DNA of 29,863 bases. Source: Pseudomonadota bacterium (GTDB taxonomy: Bacteria; Pseudomonadota; Gammaproteobacteria; UBA11654). The notes under the pieces are model-generated. The model was not told the DNA's origin and did not search any database. It was given only the letters and a program-made list of their open reading frames with translations. The DNA lies in assembly GCA_029979325.1 (NCBI GenBank), contig JAPOHS010000007.1, positions 1-29,863 of the forward strand, read 5' to 3'. This document shows positions 8,163-15,975 of this stretch, piece after piece. The translations under genes were made by a program, and so were the position numbers. Every line of letters begins with the position of its first letter. Position 1 is the first letter of the stretch.

Positions 8163-9119
8163 ATGAAAATAAAAGAAACAAAAATAAAAATACCTTCATC
8201 TGAAATTACGTCAGAATCGCACTATCTAAATCGACGAAAGCTCATTCAATCAGTCGGATTATTTTCATTGGGTCTAGGACTCAGCGAATCAAGTGTGGGG
8301 CAAGATCAATCGATAGATTCGTTGCAATCAATAAAAAATTCGAAGTATTCAACGGATGAGGCACCAAATAGTTTCTCGGATATTACTACTTATAACAACT
8401 TCTATGAATTTGGTATGCAAAAAAGTGATCCTTACATGAATAGTGGAATGTTTGAACCCAAACCTTGGAGTGTTGAAGTCTCAGGTGAGGCCAATATAAC
8501 TGGAACATTTGATATAGAGGATCTGATTGACTTCAATCAACTTGAGGAGCGAATTTATCGCTTGCGGTGTGTCGAGGCTTGGTCAATGGTTATACCGTGG
8601 GTCGGTGTGCAATTGTCATCGATCCTTAAAAAATTTGAACCTTTATCATCTGCCAAATATGTTGCATTTGAAACTGTTTATCGACCTGAACAAATGCCAG
8701 GACAAAGAAGAAGAATTCTTCGTTGGCCCTATACTGAAGGCTTAACCATTCAGGAAGCCATGCACCCTCTAACGCTGATGGCTGTAGGGATCTATGGCAA
8801 GGAACTCCTTAATCAGAATGGAGCCCCAATGAGACTGGTCATACCATGGAAATATGGCTTCAAGAGCATTAAATCCATCAACAAAATTCGCTTTCAGGAG
8901 CGACAACCCAAAACAAGCTGGAATATCTCTGCACCTCAGGAGTATGGGTTTTATGCCAATGTCAATCCGCTAGTCGATCACCCAAGATGGAGTCAGGCCA
9001 GAGAACGAAGAATTGGAACAGGTTTTTTTGGTGCAAAACAACCCACCCTTCCATTCAATGGCTATGCAGAGGATGTGGCCGATTTATATACAGGCCTAGA
9101 TCTCAGGAAATATTATTAA
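8163..9119 (+). CDS. msrP: Protein-methionine-sulfoxide reductase catalytic subunit MsrP (molybdopterin)
   Basis: MsrP is a periplasmic molybdenum enzyme that repairs both epimers of methionine sulfoxide in envelope proteins. The 318-residue protein has a twin-arginine signal ([13 protein letters not shown], Arg24-Arg25), the molybdenum ligand cysteine in [10 protein letters not shown] (Cys136), and family stretches such as YGFKSIKSI and [18 protein letters not shown]. The ATG at 8163 has no obvious Shine-Dalgarno sequence. It is immediately followed by msrQ, as in the E. coli pair (yedYZ). It is divergent from the TRAP binding-protein gene across 66 nt. Confidence 0.96.
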   Translation: MKIKETKIKIPSSEITSESHYLNRRKLIQSVGLFSLGLGLSESSVGQDQSIDSLQSIKNSKYSTDEAPNSFSDITTYNNFYEFGMQKSDPYMNSGMFEPKPWSVEVSGEANITGTFDIEDLIDFNQLEERIYRLRCVEAWSMVIPWVGVQLSSILKKFEPLSSAKYVAFETVYRPEQMPGQRRRILRWPYTEGLTIQEAMHPLTLMAVGIYGKELLNQNGAPMRLVIPWKYGFKSIKSINKIRFQERQPKTSWNISAPQEYGFYANVNPLVDHPRWSQARERRIGTGFFGAKQPTLPFNGYAEDVADLYTGLDLRKYY

Positions 9120-9144
9120 TATCTTCAAAACACCACTGATCATC

Positions 9145-9699
9145 TTGGTGATGTTGATCCCATACGTTTTGCTTTCTTTGAAGTCACTTGGATTTTTGTC
9201 AGGATTGGGCGCCAATCCTGTAGAAGCCATCATTCACGATACAGGTTTATGGGGCATCCGATTTTTGATGCTCACTCTATTGATCACCCCTGTCGCTTAT
9301 TATTCAGGTAATCCATCGATTGCTAGATTTGGAAAGCCTGTTGGCTTGATGGCATTTTTTTATGTGCTGAATCATTTTTTGTCTTATGCATTGATCGATC
9401 AAGCTGCTGATCTTGGCGTGATCATTGTTGATATCATCGAAACGCCCTACCTGATCGTGGGCTGGGGTGGTTTTCTTTGCTTGCTTGGTGTGGCCTCCGT
9501 CTCATTTAAAAGACTTGAAAATTGGTTCAATCAAAATAGATCAACAATCAGTGGGCTTGTTTACACTGCAACCATTTTAGGTGTGTGGCATTTCTATTGG
9601 CAAACCAAAGTGATCGAAGCTGAACCCCTTATATATTCATTCGCTTTGACTGTTTTGGTTATCTGGAGGTTTAAGGTAACCACCAGTCGAGTCAAGTAA
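9145..9699 (+). CDS. msrQ: Heme-binding membrane subunit MsrQ (start uncertain)
   Basis: MsrQ is the inner-membrane b-type heme protein that passes electrons from the respiratory chain or flavin reductases to MsrP. Seen: multiple TMs of the ferric-reductase-like fold, LGANPVEAIIHDTGLWGIRF near the N-terminus, FYVLNHFLSYAL and GVWHFYWQTKV with candidate heme histidines, and the ending EPLIYSFALTVLVIWRF. From this TTG the protein has 184 residues, about 10 residues shorter at the N-terminus than I expect. The frame stays open upstream to 9100, and AGGA (9105-9108) sits 6 nt before an ATT at 9115, so an ATT start overlapping the msrP stop is possible. In-frame GTG (9148) and ATG (9151) also exist. 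The 3' end overlaps dacB by 8 nt. Confidence 0.9.
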   Translation: MVMLIPYVLLSLKSLGFLSGLGANPVEAIIHDTGLWGIRFLMLTLLITPVAYYSGNPSIARFGKPVGLMAFFYVLNHFLSYALIDQAADLGVIIVDIIETPYLIVGWGGFLCLLGVASVSFKRLENWFNQNRSTISGLVYTATILGVWHFYWQTKVIEAEPLIYSFALTVLVIWRFKVTTSRVK

Positions 9700-11140
9700 C
9701 TGACTCGTTCACAATCATATTTAAAAGTTCCGTTGTAAATGATCGCAGTTCATAGTCATGTGCATCATAATTATTATGCATGAATACAAACCGATACTCT
9801 TTTCCTGATTTTGTGGTTATGAAGCCGGCCAAACATCTGACACCATTAAGTGTTCCAGTCTTGAGCCTCAATTGGCCTCGCAAACTTTTTGATTGATAGA
9901 TATTTTTCAAAGTGCCGTCGACACCTGAAATTGGAAGCATTGGCTTAATGCTCGAGAATTTTGCCCCTTGGTCTATTTTTTGGATCAAGCTCATGACTGA
10001 TTTTGCCTTTATTCTGGTTTCTCTTGAGAGGCCGGATCCGTTATCTATCATATTTCTGAAGTGCCAATCAATATCATTCTCTTTCATCATTTGATATAAA
10101 ATCTTTCTTGAATTTCGGAGTTCTTTTCTCTTTGAAAGCTTTGGGAGGCTTAGAAAAATATTTCTCGACGTTAAGTTATCGCTATCTTTTATCATCAATT
10201 TCAAGGCGCTGCTCAGATCGTCTGAAAATACTTCAGCAATCAAGACATGCTTATTGGATTTATTTTTCTTCTTGTAATATCCGTTGATTATTCCGCCAGA
10301 ATCCAACCATATTTTTTTGAAGACACCAAAAAAATAATGCTCTGTTCTGGTAATTGCTAAGTCATGATCCAGAGATTTACATTGAGCTGGGTAAACTCCA
10401 TTGATTAAAATTGTAAGGGTTTGATTACGGAATTTCTCATCAAAAGTAACCTGTGATCTGAAGTCTCTACAATTGCCCGATCCAACCGATAAGTTATTTT
10501 CTATTTTGACCCCCGCTGGCAAAAACAATGGCGTTACATCTGGTTTGCCTGTTTCATCATTTAAATTAAAAAGAAGATCAAGCCTATTTGAGTTGACAAT
10601 CAATGAAGAATGCATCGTGTTATATGGTCTGAGAGGGCTTTGGTCAAATTGTGCTGTCGACTTTTTTCGTTGTCTAAAAAAAGACAGATCAAAATAGATA
10701 TCATCACGAATTTCTCGAATGCCCTTTGCTCTTATTTTGAGAATCAGACTTTCAAGGTCTTCTACAGAAAAACTGGGGTCGCCTCCTCCTCTGATTACAA
10801 GATGATCAACCGCCCCTTGGTCATTGATCTTTCCTTCAATAAAGACATCTGTCTTCCATTGGTGACCCGCTCCCAATAAATCCAACGCAGCAAATGCGGT
10901 GAAGAGTTTAGCCACGGAACCAGGGCTTCTCGATGCATTTGGATTGATATTGATTAATCTTTCTCCAGATTCCGAATCTTCCAATAAAATGCTTAATTTA
11001 CTTTCTGGAACTTGATGCTTCTTAATCAGGGCATCGGTAGCGGTTGAGCCATCTGCACTATTGGTAAAAAAAATTACCAGAAGGGCTAGTGATTTAAGGA
11101 TTGTTTGGTGATGGAGAATAAGAGGATGCATTCGCATCAT
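9692..11140 (-). CDS. dacB: D-alanyl-D-alanine carboxypeptidase/endopeptidase, PBP4 family
   Basis: Class C low-molecular-mass penicillin-binding protein that trims peptidoglycan peptides in the periplasm (MEROPS S13). Its 482 residues carry the three serine-peptidase motifs: SVAK at 75-78 (catalytic Ser75, Lys78), SDN at 320-322, and KTG at 427-429. The hydrophobic N-terminal segment (about residues 15-27) is a signal peptide. Three in-frame ATGs lie close together (11140, 11137, 11131) with no clear ribosome-binding site. It begins 9 nt after the end of the 2-oxoacid oxidoreductase beta gene, so it probably shares that transcript although the functions are unrelated. Confidence 0.93.
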   Translation of the reverse strand: MMRMHPLILHHQTILKSLALLVIFFTNSADGSTATDALIKKHQVPESKLSILLEDSESGERLININPNASRSPGSVAKLFTAFAALDLLGAGHQWKTDVFIEGKINDQGAVDHLVIRGGGDPSFSVEDLESLILKIRAKGIREIRDDIYFDLSFFRQRKKSTAQFDQSPLRPYNTMHSSLIVNSNRLDLLFNLNDETGKPDVTPLFLPAGVKIENNLSVGSGNCRDFRSQVTFDEKFRNQTLTILINGVYPAQCKSLDHDLAITRTEHYFFGVFKKIWLDSGGIINGYYKKKNKSNKHVLIAEVFSDDLSSALKLMIKDSDNLTSRNIFLSLPKLSKRKELRNSRKILYQMMKENDIDWHFRNMIDNGSGLSRETRIKAKSVMSLIQKIDQGAKFSSIKPMLPISGVDGTLKNIYQSKSLRGQLRLKTGTLNGVRCLAGFITTKSGKEYRFVFMHNNYDAHDYELRSFTTELLNMIVNESVT

Positions 11141-11149
11141 TCTATTCGA

Positions 11150-12205
11150 TCATCTATAGCTGTCTAGTAAATTCTTTAAAGCCTCGTTGCCTGGACAGAG
11201 CGTTTCATGATCAATTGAATTGAGCGGTCCATCAATCATGTTTTCAGTGTCCGTGAAATCTTGTTGTGATTCATCAATATAAAGAAGGCCGGTTAATAAC
11301 TCTCCTTCTTCTGAAGCGGCCCTGATGTTTTTCACAGAATCACCTCTGGATTGTGGAGAGTATGATTCATCAGTCTTTCTCAGTATGACTCTGCCGCCAT
11401 CATGAAGATCGACTTCAATACTGGAACCTTTTTCATAATTCACTTCGATCTCATTAAATGGCGCTATGTAGTCTGTGTAGACTGCCTCACGTTTTGACTC
11501 CCTTGTGCTCATGTAGCTCTTGGTTGAGCCTTCATGATCATTGAATGTTACGCACGGTGAGATTACATCAACCATTGCAAATCCTTTATGCATGAGGCCT
11601 GCTTTTAAGAGAGGCACGAGTTGATCTTTGTCTCCAGAGAAACTTCTGGCAACAAATGTGGCCCCAAGCGCAATTGCAACTTGGCAAGGATCGATTGGAA
11701 CCTGTTTATTGGCTTCACCTTTTTTTGCAGTTGATCCTACATCTGCAGAAGCAGAAAATTGACCTTTTGTTAAACCATAAACACCATTATTCTCGATGAT
11801 ATAGAGCATGTTTACATTTCTTCTGATCGCATGTGAAAACTGCCCCATACCAATTGATAATGTATCGCCATCGCCTGATACACCAATACAAAATAACTCT
11901 TTGTTTGCTGCATTGGCTCCAGTTGCAACAGAAGGCATTCTGCCATGCACAGAATTAAATCCGTGTGATTGATTCGCAAAATATGCCGGTGTTTTTGAAG
12001 AGCAGCCAATTCCACTCATCTTGATCATTCGATGTGGCGGAATATTGAGATCAAAAACTGATTGGATAATCGCTCCCGTAATTGAATCATGACCACACCC
12101 GGCACAAAGCGTTGACATTGCACCTTCATAGTCTGTGTATGTCATCCCAAGTTCATTCTTAGGTGCATTGCTTCGAAATATGTTTGGTTTCTTTATGTAG
12201 CTCAT
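11150..12205 (-). CDS. 2-oxoacid:ferredoxin oxidoreductase beta subunit (thiamine pyrophosphate)
   Basis: The 351-residue catalytic subunit binds thiamine pyrophosphate and one [4Fe-4S] cluster and oxidatively decarboxylates a 2-oxoacid to acyl-CoA. Seen: cluster ligands CAGC (Cys34, Cys37), GIGC (Cys68) and SPC (Cys218), and the thiamine-binding motif GDGD at 111-114 followed by ENN (138-140) and GLTKGQFSAS. It resembles KorB; 2-oxoglutarate is the likeliest substrate, but branched-chain 2-oxoacids or pyruvate cannot be excluded. Its start overlaps the alpha-subunit stop by 4 nt, indicating translational coupling. Confidence 0.92.
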   Translation of the reverse strand: MSYIKKPNIFRSNAPKNELGMTYTDYEGAMSTLCAGCGHDSITGAIIQSVFDLNIPPHRMIKMSGIGCSSKTPAYFANQSHGFNSVHGRMPSVATGANAANKELFCIGVSGDGDTLSIGMGQFSHAIRRNVNMLYIIENNGVYGLTKGQFSASADVGSTAKKGEANKQVPIDPCQVAIALGATFVARSFSGDKDQLVPLLKAGLMHKGFAMVDVISPCVTFNDHEGSTKSYMSTRESKREAVYTDYIAPFNEIEVNYEKGSSIEVDLHDGGRVILRKTDESYSPQSRGDSVKNIRAASEEGELLTGLLYIDESQQDFTDTENMIDGPLNSIDHETLCPGNEALKNLLDSYR

Positions 12206-14010
12206 GCTGCTTTTCCTGAAGATACTTCATTCATAATTTTTTCGACCACGTCCTTAGAGAAGATTGGAATTCCGTTGTATAGGCGAATTGACTTGAGTTT
12301 ACTGGCATCACAAGAGGTCTCTGTTTTTAATAATTTAAGAAGCTGACCATCGCGATTCTGTTCTATGACAAATACTTTTTCATGCACATCTATAAATTCC
12401 TCAACCTCTTTTGAGAAAGGGAATGCTCTGACCCTGAGATAATTGAAATCATTTCCATCTCTGGACATGACATCTCTTGCTTCCCTAATCGCATCGTCAC
12501 AACTGCCTATACTGAGTATTGCCATTTTGTTCTTTTTACTAAAGTCTGTAATTGGACTTGGGATAATCGACTTGGCAGTCTCCCATTTAATAAGCAATCG
12601 ATCTACTACATCTTGATACTCATCGGCATCTTCTGTGTAGCCACCGAACTTATTATGGCCTGACCCCCTTGTAAAGTAAGCTCCTTTGGGGTGTTCACCT
12701 GGAATCGTTCTGTAAGGAATGCCATCTCCATCAGAATCAAGATATCGATGAAATTGCTCCATCTCCTCAAGGGCATCTGCATCTAAAACTTTTCCTCTGT
12801 TTGGTTTGTATTTATCATCCCAAACCAGATCTTTAACCATCCAATCATTCATGCCGATATCGAGATCTGTTAAAACAAAGACTGGGGTTTGTAACTGCTC
12901 TGCAATGTCAAAAGCTTCTGCAGACAAATAGAATGCCTCTTCAGGATTAGCGGGATATATACAAACGTGCTTTGTATCGCCATGCGAAGCATATGCACAT
13001 GATAGAATGTCACACTGCTGTGTTCTGGTCGGCATGCCTGTCGATGGACCAGTCCTCTGCACATCAAAAATCACTGTTGGTATTTCTGCGTAGTAACCAA
13101 ACCCAATGAATTCATTCATCAGTGAAATTCCTGGGCCGCTTGTTGGCGTGAATGATCTTGCACCATTCCAACCTGCTCCCAATGCCATACCGATTGCGGC
13201 CAATTCATCTTCTGCCTGAATGACTGAATAGTTATTCTTCTTTGTTTTCTCATCAACCCGATAAAATGAACAATATCTCGAAAATGCATCCATTAAAGAT
13301 GTCGATGGAGTAATTGGATACCAAGAGCCGACCGTGGCGCCTGCATATACACACCCCAATGCAGAAGTAGCATTGCCATCTATTATAAAATGCTCTTTGG
13401 TCTTATCAGATGCAATGGCTTTAAATGGCAAAGGGCAATCAAAGTTCTCTTTTGCGTAATCGAAGCCCATTTCCAATGCCTGTTTGTTGGCATCGATCAG
13501 ATGCGTTTTTGATCCAAATGTATCAAGCAGCAACTGTTCAATGACTTTCATATCCATTTCAAGCAAAGCGGCAAGAACTCCTACATAGGTGGTATTCTTC
13601 ATTAATGTACGTGCCCGTGCTGTATCAAAAGCTTCATTGCACATTTTCGCTAAAGGAACGCCGAATACAGTAATATCATCTCTTGCCATAAGCGCTTCCC
13701 TTGGCCATGAGGAATCGTAAATTAAGTATCCTCCGGGCTCGATGGCATTTAAGTCCTCATCATAAGTTTGAGCATTCATGGCCACCATGATGTCCACACT
13801 TCCAGAGGGTGCAAGATAACCATTCTCATTGGCTCTTACTTCATACCAGGTTGGAAGCCCTTGAATGTTTGATGGAAAGTAGTTTTTTCCCACTACTGGG
13901 ATGCCCATTCTGAATATACTCTTCATGAACATTCCGTTGGCACTGGATGATCCAGTGCCATTTACATTTGCAAACTTTACAGTGAAATCATTATTAGCTG
14001 GCGCACCCAT
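12202..14010 (-). CDS. 2-oxoacid:ferredoxin oxidoreductase alpha subunit, gamma-alpha fusion
   Basis: The 602-residue protein joins the gamma domain (about residues 1-190, beginning DFTVKFANVNGTGSSSANG) to the alpha domain (about 215-600). Visible family motifs are YPITPSTSLMDAFS, in the region that contacts the 2-oxoacid and thiamine, and RTGPSTGMPTRTQQ. Such gamma-alpha fusions are typical of KorA-like enzymes. It overlaps the upstream GltD-like gene by one base (TAATG) and the beta gene by 4 nt, so the three are made together. No separate ferredoxin-like delta subunit is present; the upstream protein carries iron-sulfur clusters instead. The substrate is inferred to be 2-oxoglutarate with moderate confidence. 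Confidence 0.92.
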   Translation of the reverse strand: MGAPANNDFTVKFANVNGTGSSSANGMFMKSIFRMGIPVVGKNYFPSNIQGLPTWYEVRANENGYLAPSGSVDIMVAMNAQTYDEDLNAIEPGGYLIYDSSWPREALMARDDITVFGVPLAKMCNEAFDTARARTLMKNTTYVGVLAALLEMDMKVIEQLLLDTFGSKTHLIDANKQALEMGFDYAKENFDCPLPFKAIASDKTKEHFIIDGNATSALGCVYAGATVGSWYPITPSTSLMDAFSRYCSFYRVDEKTKKNNYSVIQAEDELAAIGMALGAGWNGARSFTPTSGPGISLMNEFIGFGYYAEIPTVIFDVQRTGPSTGMPTRTQQCDILSCAYASHGDTKHVCIYPANPEEAFYLSAEAFDIAEQLQTPVFVLTDLDIGMNDWMVKDLVWDDKYKPNRGKVLDADALEEMEQFHRYLDSDGDGIPYRTIPGEHPKGAYFTRGSGHNKFGGYTEDADEYQDVVDRLLIKWETAKSIIPSPITDFSKKNKMAILSIGSCDDAIREARDVMSRDGNDFNYLRVRAFPFSKEVEEFIDVHEKVFVIEQNRDGQLLKLLKTETSCDASKLKSIRLYNGIPIFSKDVVEKIMNEVSSGKAA

Positions 14011-15815
14011 TAAACAGCCTTTTTTGTTTTCTGGGTTGCATCAATTGCCTCGTCAGTTGCATATGGTATTTGAAGTGTAAACTTCTTCATGTCCCAAGCA
14101 GCTGTGGGGCATCGCTCAGCGCATAGTCCACAGTGTATACAAACGTCTTCGTCCTTAACCATTACCCTTCCTGTCTGAGGCAGATCTTCTGATACATATA
14201 GAGCTTGATCATAATTGTCTGCTGGGGTTTTGATTCTTTTTCTTATTTCTGACTCTTCGTCATTTTCAGTGATGGTCAAACAGTTCACTGGGCATATATC
14301 AATGCATGCGTCGCATTCAATGCATAAGCCAGCCACAAAGTCAGTTTGAATGTCGCAGTTCAAACATCGCTCCACTTCTCTTTTAAACTGCCCTGGCTCA
14401 TAACCGAGCTCAACCTCTATGTTTATATCTTTGAATCGATTGTCCATTGGCACAGTGGGCACTTCGTATCGGTCATCATAGTCGTAATCATTGCTGTAGC
14501 TCCATTCGTGGATACCCATTTTTGCAGTAACCAAATTCATCCCATGTGGCAACCTCTCGGTCAGTGGTTCATGATTGCAATATTTGTGTATAGAGATTGC
14601 AGCTTGGTGGCCTTGCTCAACTGCTTCAATAATATTCTTTGGCCCAAATGCAGCATCACCAGCAAAGAAAACTCCCTTAAGGGTTGACTCATATGTGACT
14701 GGATCTACAACTGGGACCTCCCATTGGTCAAACTCAATGCCCAGATCACGTTCCACCCATGGAAATGAATTCTCTTGTCCGATGGCCAAGATGACAGTAT
14801 CACATGGAATAATTGTCTCATCGACTTTCTTAGATTGCCTTTTTCCCTCATCATCAACTGAATACTCCATCACAGAAAAACGCATGCCCGTTAATTTTCC
14901 ATCTTCTACAATATATTCTTCAGGTGAATGACACAAAACCAAGTCAACATTCTCTTCAAGAGCAGGCTCTAGCTCCCAATCTGAAGATTTCATCGTGTGT
15001 CGCTCGCCGCGATAGATGACTTTGACATCTTTGCCTCCAAGCCTGAGAGATGTTCTGCAGCAATCCATTGCAGTATTCCCACCACCGATGATTAAAACTT
15101 TCTCACCCACTTCATCGATATGATCGAATGCAACTGATTCAAGCCAAGCAATCCCTACATGAATTTGGTCAGTCTCATGTCGACCTGGCAGGTCTAATTC
15201 TCTTCCTTTGGGTGCACCAGTACCAACGAGTACAGCATCATAATCTTCCTCTAGAAGATTTTTCATGCTCTCGATCGGATGATTCAAGTGAAGATTGATG
15301 CCTTGTTCTACAATCACATCAAATTCTTCATCAATCACTTCTGGTGGCAATCTAAACTTTGGAATATTGCTTCTTATTAAGCCTCCCATTTCTGGCAATG
15401 ACTCAAAAACATCCATCTCATAACCAAGAGGGAGAAGGTCATTGGCCACTGTCAGTGAAGCACAACCCGCTCCAATGACGGCGACTTTCTTGCCATTCTT
15501 TTTTGAAGGAACTGCTGGAAGATGTGGCTTAAAATCTCCTTTTAGATCACCTGCTACTCTTTTTAATCTGCAGATCGCTACTGGCTCTTCGTCTACCCTC
15601 GCCCTCCTGCAAACAGGTTCACATGGTCTATCGCAAACCCTGCCAAGTATTCCAGGAAAAACATTGGACTCTCTATTCAGAAGGTAAGCTTGGGTGTACT
15701 CACCTTGTGCAATATGCCTAATATAACCTGGTACATCAGTATGTGCGGGGCATCCCCATTGACAGTCAACGACCTTGTGATAGTAATCTGGGTTTTTTGT
15801 ATCTGTAGGTTGCAT
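14010..15815 (-). CDS. GltD-like FAD/NAD(P)H oxidoreductase with extra 4Fe-4S domains
   Basis: Probable electron-transfer subunit of the 2-oxoacid oxidoreductase encoded downstream. Domains in 601 residues: an N-terminal iron-sulfur domain as in GltD and dihydropyrimidine dehydrogenase (Cys18, Cys22, Cys61, Cys65, Cys69, Cys82); an FAD-binding Rossmann motif (GAGCAS at 115-120, where GxGPAG is usual); an NAD(P)H motif GGGNTAMD (244-251); a second FAD motif GVFFAGDA (381-388); an extra Cys pair (Cys484, Cys487); and two ferredoxin-type clusters (Cys498-501-504-508 and Cys559-562-565-569). It is longer than GltD (about 470 residues) because of this C-terminal ferredoxin part. No glutamate synthase large subunit is nearby, so gltD is not the right name. 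The family fit is strong; the role is inferred from the overlapping genes. Confidence 0.88.
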   Translation of the reverse strand: MQPTDTKNPDYYHKVVDCQWGCPAHTDVPGYIRHIAQGEYTQAYLLNRESNVFPGILGRVCDRPCEPVCRRARVDEEPVAICRLKRVAGDLKGDFKPHLPAVPSKKNGKKVAVIGAGCASLTVANDLLPLGYEMDVFESLPEMGGLIRSNIPKFRLPPEVIDEEFDVIVEQGINLHLNHPIESMKNLLEEDYDAVLVGTGAPKGRELDLPGRHETDQIHVGIAWLESVAFDHIDEVGEKVLIIGGGNTAMDCCRTSLRLGGKDVKVIYRGERHTMKSSDWELEPALEENVDLVLCHSPEEYIVEDGKLTGMRFSVMEYSVDDEGKRQSKKVDETIIPCDTVILAIGQENSFPWVERDLGIEFDQWEVPVVDPVTYESTLKGVFFAGDAAFGPKNIIEAVEQGHQAAISIHKYCNHEPLTERLPHGMNLVTAKMGIHEWSYSNDYDYDDRYEVPTVPMDNRFKDINIEVELGYEPGQFKREVERCLNCDIQTDFVAGLCIECDACIDICPVNCLTITENDEESEIRKRIKTPADNYDQALYVSEDLPQTGRVMVKDEDVCIHCGLCAERCPTAAWDMKKFTLQIPYATDEAIDATQKTKKAV

Positions 15816-15934
15816 TTAACTAATTCAGCTGTTGTGAACGTATTATGATTCGTAAATTAAACCTTAAAAGTTTCTTTAAATTTATCTCTAACAACCCATT
15901 TGGATTTTCAGATGAAATTATATATGCAGTCGCC

Positions 15935-15953
15935 AAAAAAAACGATGTTTTTT
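15935..15953 (-). terminator. Weak A/T hairpin downstream of the dihydroorotase gene
   Basis: An AAAAAAC / GTTTTTT inverted repeat (7 bp, loop of 3 nt) lies about 22 nt beyond the dihydroorotase stop codon. On the minus strand it ends in a run of eight T. The stem has only one G-C pair, unlike a standard intrinsic terminator, so this is a tentative call. The rest of the 160-nt gap (15816-15975) is AT-rich and should contain the promoter of the GltD-like gene, which I could not place. Confidence 0.25.
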
Positions 15954-15975
15954 GTCCGAGATTTCTTAAATAATA

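Noticed and set aside
14346..14931. Two overlapping plus-strand open frames of about 115 codons
   Set aside because: They are antisense to the iron-sulfur and FAD regions of the GltD-like gene and look like frame shadows.
14010..15815. Glutamate synthase small subunit (gltD)
   Set aside because: No gltB is adjacent, the protein has extra ferredoxin clusters, and it overlaps 2-oxoacid oxidoreductase genes.
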